DNA from: CAINVV01 sp963663005 | GTDB taxonomy: Bacteria; Bacteroidota; Bacteroidia; Bacteroidales; Prolixibacteraceae | Length of the DNA: 64,000 bases | NCBI GenBank assembly: GCA_963663005.2 | Contig: CAXXHH010000003.1 | Location: forward strand, 124,001-188,000 | Direction of reading: 5' to 3' | Part shown: positions 50,201-58,987 of the stretch, piece by piece | Layout: each line of letters begins with the position of its first letter | Numbering within the stretch: position 1 is the first letter of the stretch | Notes under the pieces: model-generated | The model's database searches: none | What the model saw: only the letters and a program-made list of their open reading frames with translations | What the model was told of the DNA's origin: nothing | Program-made: the position numbers and the translations under genes

Positions 50201-51574
50201 ATGGCTCAGAAACCCTCCATACCAAAAGGCACACGCGATTTCTCACCAATCGAGATGGCTCGCAGAAACTATATTTTCGATACGGTGAAGAGTGTCTTTA
50301 AATTGTATGGATTTCAACAGATTGAGACTCCGGCGATGGAAAATCTCTCGACACTAACCGGAAAATATGGCGAAGAGGGAGATAAACTGCTATTCAAAAT
50401 TCTTAACTCCGGTGATTTCTTAGCCAAAGCAAATGAGGGCGATTTACTTGCCAAAAATAGTAATAAGACCACTTTCCAAATCTCAGAAAAAGGCCTCCGG
50501 TACGATTTGACAGTCCCGTTTGCGCGCTATGTTGTGCAATATCAAAGCGAACTTAATTTTCCCTTCAAACGCTTTCAGATTCAGCCGGTTTGGCGTGCAG
50601 ACCGGCCTCAAAAAGGAAGATACCGTGAGTTTTATCAGTGTGATGTGGATATTATTGGATCAGACTCTCTGCTCAATGAGTATGAACTGATCCAGATTGT
50701 TGACAAGATATTTACACAACTGAAGATAAATGTTACTGTCAAAATCAACAACAGGAAACTTCTTTCCGGGATTGCGGAAACAATTGGTGCCGCAGATCGC
50801 ATCATCGATATTACAATTGCAATAGATAAACTTGATAAAATTGGCCTCGATAAAGTTAATGACGAACTGAGAGAAAAAGGGATTTCCGAAGATGCCATTC
50901 AAAAATTACTGCCAATATTGAATCTTAGTGGTGATAATGAGAAAAAGCTGAGTCAGATAGAAGAGGTCATTAGCGGATCAGAAATAGGTAAGAAAGGAAT
51001 TGAAGAACTTCGTACCATTTTTAGCTATTTGAAGTCAGGAACTCTTTCTACCGAAGTGGAATTGGATCTCACGCTGGCACGCGGACTCAATTACTATACA
51101 GGGGCAATTTTCGAGGTTAAGGCAAAAGATGTTCAGATAGGGTCAATCACCGGCGGAGGACGATATGACGACCTTACCGGCATTTTCGGTTTGCCGGATA
51201 TCTCCGGAGTAGGAATATCTTTCGGGGCAGACCGGATTTATGATGTTATGGAACAGTTGGAACTTTTTCCAAAGGATCAAACGATCTCGACAAGAGTGAT
51301 GTTTGTTAATTTTGGAAAAGTTGAAGAAAACTACTGCCTACCCTTACTCGACGCTTTACGCAAAGCAGGCATTCCGGCTGAAATCTACCCTTCAAACGAA
51401 AAGATGAAGAAGCAGATGAACTATGCAAACCGGAAAGGGGTTCAATATGTGGTTTTAGCTGGTGAATCCGAGATAGCAAGCGAAATGATCACCCTTAAAA
51501 ATATGGTAACTGGCGATCAAATATCGTTAAAGGCTTCTCAATTAGCTGATTATATAGAAGAAGCAAAAGGATAA
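50201..51574 (+). CDS. hisS: Histidyl-tRNA synthetase
   Basis: Charges tRNA-His. 457 residues, class II synthetase fold. Motif 2 PFKRFQIQPVWRADRPQKGRYREFYQCDVDIIG holds the Arg that contacts ATP; HisA motif RGLNYYTGAIFEV and motif 3 GGGRYDDLTGIFG with GVGISFGADRI are present; the C-terminal anticodon domain follows (MKKQMNYANRKGVQYVVLAGESE). The segment 100-200 with NNRKLL and the insertion domain is normal. It stands alone, with convergent sigma-system genes 6 bp after its stop. Confidence 0.96.
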   Translation: MAQKPSIPKGTRDFSPIEMARRNYIFDTVKSVFKLYGFQQIETPAMENLSTLTGKYGEEGDKLLFKILNSGDFLAKANEGDLLAKNSNKTTFQISEKGLRYDLTVPFARYVVQYQSELNFPFKRFQIQPVWRADRPQKGRYREFYQCDVDIIGSDSLLNEYELIQIVDKIFTQLKINVTVKINNRKLLSGIAETIGAADRIIDITIAIDKLDKIGLDKVNDELREKGISEDAIQKLLPILNLSGDNEKKLSQIEEVISGSEIGKKGIEELRTIFSYLKSGTLSTEVELDLTLARGLNYYTGAIFEVKAKDVQIGSITGGGRYDDLTGIFGLPDISGVGISFGADRIYDVMEQLELFPKDQTISTRVMFVNFGKVEENYCLPLLDALRKAGIPAEIYPSNEKMKKQMNYANRKGVQYVVLAGESEIASEMITLKNMVTGDQISLKASQLADYIEEAKG

Positions 51575-51580
51575 AATATA

Positions 51581-52039
51581 TTATTTTTTATCCTTTTCGT
51601 CATTGTTCTTCCTCATTTCGTGCATGAGGTATGATCTGAATCTCCGCTCTGAACCATAAAGCTTTACAACTTTTTCGGCCGGAAGGATAGATAAGAATTT
51701 ATTGTTGTATTCCTCCATCATCCTACTTTCCTTCATGTGTATCGCAACAATTTCAATCGCAAGCTTCTTGTAGTAATCTTCAGTTTTAACGGTCTTGTCT
51801 TCAGTCGATTCTTCCAAATCTCTTTTATGATCCATTAATGCGTTTCGTTCCTTCTCCAATTGATTGTAAACAGGCCAAAATTTCTCACTCTCTTTAGAAG
51901 ACAACCCAACCTGCTCGGTAATAAAAGCGACTTTTTTACTCTTTATTACCTCTATCATTTTGGGATCCATCGGTTGTCGCTGCGCAAATAATTGTACAGC
52001 AGAGAAAAGGATCATCAATGAAAATATCGTTGCTCTCAT
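51581..52039 (-). CDS. Periplasmic helical protein of the sigma/anti-sigma operon
   Basis: A 152-residue protein with start at ATG 52039, one base after the anti-sigma stop, and signal MRATIFSLMILFSAVQLFAQ. The mature part is helical and charged (KKVAFITEQVGLSSKESEKFWPVYNQLEKERNALMDHKRDLEE), reminiscent of Spy/CpxP-type stress sensors but without a clear LTxxQ motif. The C-terminus SERRFRSYLMHEMRKNNDEKDKK is basic. It is a frequent third gene of ECF operons in this phylum and may monitor envelope stress. Confidence 0.75.
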   Translation of the reverse strand: MRATIFSLMILFSAVQLFAQRQPMDPKMIEVIKSKKVAFITEQVGLSSKESEKFWPVYNQLEKERNALMDHKRDLEESTEDKTVKTEDYYKKLAIEIVAIHMKESRMMEEYNNKFLSILPAEKVVKLYGSERRFRSYLMHEMRKNNDEKDKK

Positions 52040-52040
52040 T

Positions 52041-52514
52041 TTATTTGCTGGCATTAAGAATTTCGAAATCAGAACAATTAGATGCCAAATAATCAACCAA
52101 TGCATCTTTTGGCATCTTGGAAGGATCGTATTGATCCATTTCATTAATTGCTGAAATGAACTGACCTTCACTAATTACAGAAGCATAATTGCTTAAAAAT
52201 TGATCCGAAGGGTCATTTGGATCAAGTGTATCGCCTATCTTCACTTGTGAGATTCCTTCAGTACTAACATTCGTTGGATAATGAAGATAAACCGAAAGAA
52301 GTATCGCCAAACCGGCTGCCAATCCCATAACTGGTTTGAGATAGTGTAAAACGGTCCTGGAATGGCGTGGCTTCTGTTCCTGTTCCATTCGCAGCTTTAA
52401 CCTTTCGCCAAAAGTTTCAAAGTATCCTTCCGGAACATTAAAACCCGTTTCCATCTTCTTTAAAGCTGCTTCTTTTTCTATTTCTGAGCTATTCATTTTC
52501 ATACCCATTGTCAT
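52041..52514 (-). CDS. Anti-sigma-like membrane protein
   Basis: A 157-residue protein with one membrane helix (PVMGLAAGLAILLSVYLHYP, residues 62-81). The N-terminal cytoplasmic part (KKMETGFNVPEGYFETFGERLKLRME) carries the short motif FxVPEGYFE common to these anti-sigma-like proteins in Bacteroidota. A periplasmic tail follows with LVDYLASNCSDFEILNASK. It would hold the ECF sigma factor encoded 40 bp upstream at the membrane until a signal arrives. The stop precedes the next start by one base. Confidence 0.78.
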   Translation of the reverse strand: MTMGMKMNSSEIEKEAALKKMETGFNVPEGYFETFGERLKLRMEQEQKPRHSRTVLHYLKPVMGLAAGLAILLSVYLHYPTNVSTEGISQVKIGDTLDPNDPSDQFLSNYASVISEGQFISAINEMDQYDPSKMPKDALVDYLASNCSDFEILNASK

Positions 52515-52553
52515 TACTAAGACATTCTATCTGCAAAAAGGTTTAATATTACC

Positions 52554-53102
52554 TCACGATTCTCCCTCAAAATGTGCCTCAATTTTTTTTACCGCATGGT
52601 GGTAGGATGCTTTTAACGCACCCACCGAAGTTTTCAAAATTTCGGCCATTTCTTCATATTTCATTTCATCATAATATTTCATATTGAAAACCAGTCTCTG
52701 TTTTTCAGGAAGCTGTAATACAGCTAGTTGTAGTCTTTTTTGAAGATCATCGCCTTCGAAATTGGCATCAGACTCAAAAGCCTCTACAAGATAATCAGAT
52801 ACTCCGTCAATTGAAAAAATATTCCTTCTTTTTTTTTGCTGAAGAAAACTTAGTGATTCGTTTGTGGCGATACGAAATAACCACGTAAACAAAGAAGAAT
52901 CTTCCCTGAAAGTATCAATATTTTTCCATACTTTGATGAAAACGTTTTGCATTAAGTCATCAGCATCATCATGACTCATTACAATCTTTCGAATATGCCA
53001 ATAAAGACGCTGCTGGTAATTCGTCACCAACAGCTGGAATGCCTTTTCTTTCATACCCTCAGTTTTGAGAGCAGAAATTAAATCCTTGTCTTTATCGATC
53101 AT
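52554..53102 (-). CDS. ECF-family RNA polymerase sigma factor
   Basis: A 182-residue sigma-70-type factor. Region 2 (YQQRLYWHIRKIVMSHDDADDLMQNVFIKVWKNIDTFREDSSLFTWLFRIATNESL) and region 4 (LPEKQRLVFNMKYYDEMKYEEMAEILKTSVGALKASYHHAVKKIE) are both complete. Linker between them is long and acidic. It heads the leftward sigma / anti-sigma / periplasmic protein operon and is divergent from ychF, with 249 bp between. Target genes are unknown. Confidence 0.93.
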   Translation of the reverse strand: MIDKDKDLISALKTEGMKEKAFQLLVTNYQQRLYWHIRKIVMSHDDADDLMQNVFIKVWKNIDTFREDSSLFTWLFRIATNESLSFLQQKKRRNIFSIDGVSDYLVEAFESDANFEGDDLQKRLQLAVLQLPEKQRLVFNMKYYDEMKYEEMAEILKTSVGALKASYHHAVKKIEAHFEGES

Positions 53103-53351
53103 CCTCTTAAAGCAACATAATTAATATTCTATCCCTGGCTTTCAGCACTGCTCTGGTTTTCCTATGTTAACCACGGGATTCAAATACCGCACTCGTATAA
53201 TTTACCACAAATTGTCTCAAATATTATGCCGAAACTCTGACTTCAAACATTTTACAATTGACTTCTTTTTCGATCAATTGTGTATTTGACAAAGTTAACT
53301 TCTCACGGTTTAAAATAGTACCTTTGCAAAAAATTATCAAGTTTTAATTAG

Positions 53352-54452
53352 ATGGCTCTAAGATGTGGCATTGTTGGCCTTCCTAATGTAGGAAAGTCAA
53401 CCCTTTTCAACTGTCTCTCCAATGCGAAAGCGCAATCCGCGAATTTCCCTTTTTGTACGATCGAACCGAATCTGGGCGTTATTACTGTTCCGGACAAACG
53501 GTTAATACGATTGGAAGAGATTGATAAACCAAAGAAAGTTGTTCCTACAACAATAGAAATAGTTGACATTGCCGGACTGGTAAAAGGCGCCAGCAAAGGA
53601 GAAGGACTTGGCAACCAATTTTTGGCCAATATCCGGGAGGTTGATGCTATTATTCATGTTATCAGGTGCTTCGAGAACGACAATATTATCCACGTTGATG
53701 GCTCCATCAATCCGATCCGGGACAAGGAAGTGATCGACATTGAATTGCAACTAAAAGATCTTGAGACCGTTGAAAGTAGAATAGCAAAATTGCAAAAACA
53801 GGCAAAAGTCGGTGGAGATCGCGTAGCGCTCAAAACGGTAGCTGTTGCTGAGCGACTCAGGGATGTTCTGATTCAGGGAAAATCCGCCAGAACACTGGTC
53901 TTAACGGAAGATGAGGAAGATTTGATACACGACTTTTTTCTGCTCACCAAGAAACCTGTGGTTTATGTTTGCAATGTCGATGAAGCCTCTGCAGCCAAAG
54001 GAAACAGTATGACAGATAGCTTCAGGGAAAGTGTGAAAGACGAAAATGCTGAAATCCTTATCATAGCCGGAGCCACAGAAGCTGATATCGCCGAATTGGA
54101 AAGCTATGAAGAGAAACAGATGTTTCTTGAGGATCTTGGATTGGAAGAACCCGGAGTGAACAAACTCATCCATGCTGCATATAGATTACTGAATCTACAG
54201 ACGTACTTTACTACCGGTGCAGATGAAAGCAGAGCCTGGACTTTTGTGAAAGGTATAAAAGCACCTAAAGCTGCCGGTATAATCCACAGTGATTTCGAAA
54301 AGGGATTTATTCGGGCTGAAGTCATAAAATATGACGACTACGTTGTTTTGGGTTCAGAAGCAGCTTGTCGGGAAGTCGGTAAGATAGCCATCGAGGGAAA
54401 AGAGTACGTCGTACAGGACGGTGACATCATGCATTTCCGCTTCAACGTCTGA
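53352..54452 (+). CDS. ychF: Redox-regulated ATPase/GTPase YchF (Obg family)
   Basis: A 366-residue P-loop protein that binds ATP in preference to GTP and associates with ribosomes. G1 is GLPNVGKSTLFN (residues 8-19), G3 is DIAGLVKGASKGEGLGNQFL, and the G4 region reads NVDE as in YchF rather than NKxD. The C-terminal TGS domain (TYFTTGADESRAWTFVKGIKAPKAAGIIHSDFEKGFIRAEVI) is complete. The 3' end overlaps the opposing epimerase gene by 11 bp. Confidence 0.95.
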   Translation: MALRCGIVGLPNVGKSTLFNCLSNAKAQSANFPFCTIEPNLGVITVPDKRLIRLEEIDKPKKVVPTTIEIVDIAGLVKGASKGEGLGNQFLANIREVDAIIHVIRCFENDNIIHVDGSINPIRDKEVIDIELQLKDLETVESRIAKLQKQAKVGGDRVALKTVAVAERLRDVLIQGKSARTLVLTEDEEDLIHDFFLLTKKPVVYVCNVDEASAAKGNSMTDSFRESVKDENAEILIIAGATEADIAELESYEEKQMFLEDLGLEEPGVNKLIHAAYRLLNLQTYFTTGADESRAWTFVKGIKAPKAAGIIHSDFEKGFIRAEVIKYDDYVVLGSEAACREVGKIAIEGKEYVVQDGDIMHFRFNV

Positions 54453-55326
54453 TCTCATTTCTCTCTGAGAGTAAGGCTCGAATTGCCGAATTTATGGTTT
54501 CAAAAGAAAATTGGAAACCAGAATCCATAAGATGCATGGGGTAAACCGATTGCCCCTTAAGAAGCGTGACAGCGGCCTCTCCATACATCAGTTTAAGTGC
54601 AATTTCGGGCACTGCAAACAAAGCAGGTCGGTTACATGCTTTTGCCAATTGGGCAGTAAACACTTTATTGGAGGATACCTCAGGAGCAGTCAGATTAAAT
54701 ACCCCTCGGCACTCATCGTTCTTTATCAGGAAATCTAAGGCACTGCAAAGATCACGGATGTGGATGAATGAAAACCCCTGGTTGCCAGATCCAATTTTAC
54801 CTCCCAAACCTGCCTTAAACAATGGAATTAATTTACCCAATATCCCTCCGCCGTTAGCCAGGACTAATCCGATCCGGATAACGCAAGTTCGTAATTCCAG
54901 TGCAGATAGAGGTTCCAAACAATTCTCCCATTGCTGACAAACAACTGCCAGAAAATTACTGTCAAAGTTGGTCGATTGTTCACTATGCGTATTGATCGAA
55001 TCATAGATGCCAATTGCTGAGGCAGATATAAAAACATTTGGCCGCTCTTCACTGTTTAGAGCGCTTAGAGCGTTCACCAATAAATTTGTTGTATTAATAC
55101 GACTCTCAAGAATCTCCCGTTTATTTGAGGCAGTCCATCTTTTAATGACAGGAGATCCTGCTAAGTTTATAAGAACATCAGTAGAATTGATTATTTTTGA
55201 AATGTGGTTGACTCCTTTCTTTAAATCGGATCGCTGTATCAATATTATTTTATGACCAGAAGCCGAGAAATATTCAGAAATGTGTCTCCCAATAAATCCG
55301 GTGCCGCCAGTTAATACTATCTTCAT
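54442..55326 (-). CDS. TIGR01777-type NAD-dependent epimerase/dehydratase
   Basis: A 294-residue Rossmann-fold protein. NAD-binding GGTGFIGRHISEYF is near the N-terminus, then DVLINLAGSPV, SASAIGIYDS and the C-terminal region ELALKLMYGEAAVTLLKGQSVYP that marks the SulA/YfcH-like subfamily (TIGR01777). Function is unsettled; distant relatives are named cell-division inhibitor SulA-like or sugar epimerases. It has no signal and is cytoplasmic. Divergent from the PBP1a gene, with a 46-bp gap. Confidence 0.85.
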   Translation of the reverse strand: MKIVLTGGTGFIGRHISEYFSASGHKIILIQRSDLKKGVNHISKIINSTDVLINLAGSPVIKRWTASNKREILESRINTTNLLVNALSALNSEERPNVFISASAIGIYDSINTHSEQSTNFDSNFLAVVCQQWENCLEPLSALELRTCVIRIGLVLANGGGILGKLIPLFKAGLGGKIGSGNQGFSFIHIRDLCSALDFLIKNDECRGVFNLTAPEVSSNKVFTAQLAKACNRPALFAVPEIALKLMYGEAAVTLLKGQSVYPMHLMDSGFQFSFETINSAIRALLSERNEIRR

Positions 55327-55372
55327 AGAATAAATTTTAGGTATTGGATGTTAATTTATTGAATTTTCACAG

Positions 55373-57818
55373 ATGACTGTAATAAAACCTCGACAACCGG
55401 CCGTAAAAAAGAAAAATAAATCTTTTTGGGATATTTTCCGCCGAAAGGGAAATCAGTCGGCATGGAAATTTGCTTTGCTGTGGGCGCTGAAACTCTCAAT
55501 TTTCGGTCTGTTTCTGATGTCTGTGTTATTTGTTCTGGTCTATATCGGAACATTCGGCGAACTTCCGGATGCAGAAACTCTGATAAAGATCAAAGAACCC
55601 GTCGCAACGGAAGTTCTCTCCCAGGACGGTAAAGTTCTTGGCAGGTATTACGTAGAAAACAGGAGCAGTGTTACTTTCAAGAATATCTCCCCCAACGTTA
55701 TCAATGCGCTTGTATCGACAGAGGATGCCAGGTTTTATGAACATAGGGGTATAGACGAATGGGCAGTCTTGCGTGTGTTTGTCAAAACGATATTTCTGGC
55801 AAATCGTAGTTCGGGTGGTGGCTCTACCTTATCTCAACAAATAGCCAAGAATATCTTTGGTCGCGATAACTGGGGACCCCTGACCCTACCAGTGAGTAAG
55901 ATCAGAGAGTCAATCATTGCATACCGGTTGGAGAAACTCTATAGCAAAAATGAAATCCTGACGTTGTACCTCAATACGGTTCCTTTCGGAGAAAATACTT
56001 TTGGCATCGGGACGGCAGCAGAAAGGTATTTCAGCACTACGCCAAACAAATTATCGGTGACGCAGGCAGCGACACTTGTTGGGCTTTTGAAGGCAAATAA
56101 TGCATATAATCCAAGGATCTATCCTGAGAAGTCACTTCAAAGGCGAAATACGGTAATCAGGCAGATGCAGAAGTACAACCATTTGACGGATGCGGAGGCC
56201 AACAGATATTGTCAGGAACCACTTGCTCTGAAGTACCAATATCTTGTATACAATACCGGTCCTGCTCCGTATTTCCGTGAGCTTCTCCGGCCACAGTTGG
56301 AGAAGTGGTGTTCTGAAAACAATAAAGAAGATGGTTCTCCCTACAATTTATACACGGATGGCTTGAAGATTTACACCACCATTGATTCACGGATGCAGAA
56401 GTATGCCGAGAATGCTGTGAGGCAGCATATGAAAGATCTTCAGGCAACTTTTAACAAAGAATGGAAAGGTGAAGCTCCCTGGGGTAAGAACAACGAAATT
56501 GTTCTCAGGGGCATGAAACGCTCTGTCAGGTACAAAAGACTCATTGAAGCAGGCAAGAGTGATAAAGAAATTGCCCTCATATTTAAAACTCCGACTAATA
56601 TCAAACTATTTTCCTGGGATGGTGATGAAGTTTCGAGAATTAGTCCGATGGACTCCGTTAAAGCCTCGCTAAAATTGCTCCATTGTGGTTTTGTTGCGCT
56701 TGATCCGAGAAATGGGAAAGTAAGGGTTTGGGTTGGTGGCAATGATTTCCGTTATTTTCAGTATGACCATGTAACTTCGGCACGGCAAGTCGGATCAGCG
56801 TTCAAACCGTTTATTTATGCGGCTGCGCTGGAAAACGGTTTGCCGCCGGATAAATATTACGCCAACCAGCAAATCACATACAGTGAATATCAGGACTGGA
56901 CGCCAGGCAATGCAGACAACGAATATGGAGGCTATTATTCCCTGGAAGGAGCCCTATGCAAATCTGTTAATACGGTTTCTGTCCAGGTATTAATGGAAAC
57001 AGGAATCAACGAGACTGTACAGTTGGCACAAAAAATGGGTATAGACACGGACATTCCGCATTATCCATCAATTGCTCTGGGGGCTGTTGATGTTCCACTC
57101 CTGCAAATGGCGAAAGCGTATTGCTGCTTTGCTAACGAAGGTTTATCCGTGGAACCATCTTATTTGGTGCGGATTGAAGACAACAAAGGGAAAGTTCTTA
57201 AAAAATATAGTTCCGATTTTGTTTCGGAGCAGGTTCTGTCTAATGAGAATGCGCGAATAATGAACCATTATCTCGAAGCAGTAGCCAATGAAGGAACCGG
57301 GGCTGCTATCAAAACGACGGTACAATATTCCGGGCGCTTTTGCCGGCAAAACAGGAACAACCCAAAATTACGCAGATGGCTGGTTTATGGGATACACACC
57401 GACACTGGTGACTGGCTGTTGGGTTGGTGGCGAAGATCCTTTGGTACATTTCAAATCCTTGGCACACGGACAGGGAGCATATATGGCACTGCCAATTGTA
57501 GGAGGCTTTTTCCGGGGCTATTATAACGATCCGGCATTCGCATCGAACGCAAATATTCCGTTCAATCCGCCTACTCCGGAAAATTTGGCTCTTTTAGATA
57601 CTCCACATTTTGCGGAAGAGATGAAATCGGCAAAATCCGGATTCTGGGATATCTTCAAATCGGAAAAAAGAATTGAAGAAGATCGAAAAAATAAGAGTGT
57701 AGAACAGGCTAAGGGAAAGCAGCAGCAAAAAGAAGAGCCTGCACCCAAAAAAGAGGAAGAGAAACCATCCATCTGGAAGAAAATCCGAGATGCCTTGTCA
57801 AGTAAAAGTGAAAAATGA
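55373..57818 (+). CDS. Class A penicillin-binding protein 1a (one frame break)
   Basis: Bifunctional cell-wall enzyme: glycosyltransferase GT51 plus transpeptidase. Reconstructed 814 residues. One membrane helix (FGLFLMSVLFVLVYIGTF), then STEDARFYEHRGID and GGSTLSQQIAKN (GT51 catalytic Glu and lipid II-binding motif), later SxxK in GSAFKPFIYA, SVN in CKSVNTVSVQV, and KTG in AGKTGTTQNYADGW. The break is at the four-A run 57311-57314; deleting one A gives GTGAAIKRRYNIPGAFAGKTG. A Glu/Lys-rich tail ends the protein. It is probably needed for peptidoglycan growth and is not expected to be a pseudogene. Confidence 0.92.
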
Positions 57819-57895
57819 AAAGTGAAAAATTATCGGGAAAACTGTCTTTCATTTTTCTCTTTTAACTTTTCACTTTTAGCTTCAACCAATATAGT
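57819..57895 (+). repeat. AAGTGAAAAATG-type simple repeat, possible terminator
   Basis: AAGTGAAAAATGAAAAGTGA follows the PBP stop and is complemented by CTTTTAACTTTTCACTTTT near 57860-57882, so a long AT-rich hairpin is possible. Similar text (GTGAAAAATGAAAAGTGAAA) ends the S41 peptidase region near 62723-62742. Confidence 0.55.
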
Positions 57896-58621
57896 ATGCC
57901 AATATTAAAAAAACATCAGGACCCTATCGGGAAAGCTGTTCATGACTATTTCCATGGAATTACCGGTGATACGATCCTGGTAAGAACGGATATCGCGGAA
58001 GATGAAACGTTATCTCCGGCCTATTTTTTCAGATCCTTCGAAGAGATGCCATTGCAGGAACAGGAAGCGCTGAAACGATGCAAAGGAAAAGTTCTGGATA
58101 TTGGGGCCGGAGCCGGAGCTCACTCCTTTTGGTTAGAGAATAATGGAATTAATGTGACTTCAATTGATATTTCACCGCTTTCGTGTGAAACAATGATTGC
58201 CAGAGGACTGAAGGATGTTCGATGTTGTGATATTTATTCGCTTGCCGACCAAAAATACGATACAATTCTTCTTTTAATGAACGGCGCCGGTGTGGCTCAG
58301 ACCTTACCAGGACTCTCCGTCTTACTGAACCACTTAAAAAACCTTTTGAATCCGGGAGGCAAAATTTTGGCCGACTCCTCGGATCTCCTCTACCTGTTTA
58401 CCGACGAAAATGGTGAAAGCTGGGTAGATATTGCTTCAGACACCTATTATGGTGAGATGGAGTATCAGCTAATTTATAAGAATGTAAGAGGTAAAAAATT
58501 CCCGTGGCTGTTCGTCGATCCTGAAACCTTAGCGGATTATGCTGAAAAATGCGGCTTCAAGGTATTGGAAAAAATTGAAGGAAATCATTTTGACTATTTG
58601 ATTGAATTGGAGCTTTCTTAA
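57896..58621 (+). CDS. Class I SAM-dependent methyltransferase
   Basis: A 241-residue enzyme with motif I KVLDIGAGAGAHSFWLE (about residues 64-80), motif II VTSIDIS and ILLLMNGAGVAQTLPGL around motif IV, then a catalytic-domain end FPWLFVDPETLADYAEKCGFKVLEKIE. The substrate is unknown. It stands between the PBP1a gene and a small BFD-like gene, 11 bp apart. Confidence 0.82.
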   Translation: MPILKKHQDPIGKAVHDYFHGITGDTILVRTDIAEDETLSPAYFFRSFEEMPLQEQEALKRCKGKVLDIGAGAGAHSFWLENNGINVTSIDISPLSCETMIARGLKDVRCCDIYSLADQKYDTILLLMNGAGVAQTLPGLSVLLNHLKNLLNPGGKILADSSDLLYLFTDENGESWVDIASDTYYGEMEYQLIYKNVRGKKFPWLFVDPETLADYAEKCGFKVLEKIEGNHFDYLIELELS

Positions 58622-58632
58622 CCCCGACACCA

Positions 58633-58851
58633 ATGCCAACGAAGAAAAATCGGATTGTTTGTCTATGTAATGGTGTGAAAGAAACAGAAATTTTACATAT
58701 CCTCAAGAAGGGCGCTCAAAATGTCGATGAAATAGCCAAATTCACCCTTGCTTCAACCGGTTGTGGGAAATGCAGAGTCGAGATTAAAGCCTTGCTGGAT
58801 CACTATTTAAATAGTAAGAAACCTGATTTTCAGCATAAAATAGAGTTTTAA
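58633..58851 (+). CDS. BFD-like [2Fe-2S]-binding small protein
   Basis: A 72-residue protein with the BFD-type pattern CLCNGVKETEIL ... STGCGKCRVEI: Cys residues at about 11, 13, 44 and 47 fit the [2Fe-2S] binding of bacterioferritin-associated ferredoxins and NifU-like domains. It may carry electrons to release iron or serve as a stand-alone ferredoxin. It follows the methyltransferase gene by 11 bp. No bacterioferritin gene is in the window. Confidence 0.8.
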   Translation: MPTKKNRIVCLCNGVKETEILHILKKGAQNVDEIAKFTLASTGCGKCRVEIKALLDHYLNSKKPDFQHKIEF

Positions 58852-58987
58852 AAATCACTACATTTTGCAATGTTTCTTAATTCTTAATTCTTAATTTGAG
58901 TTTCGGATTTTTTAACGATATATTAAATTAATTGATAGTTTTGTTGCCACTAAAAATCAAAGAAATCACTATAAAATCGTATTTATC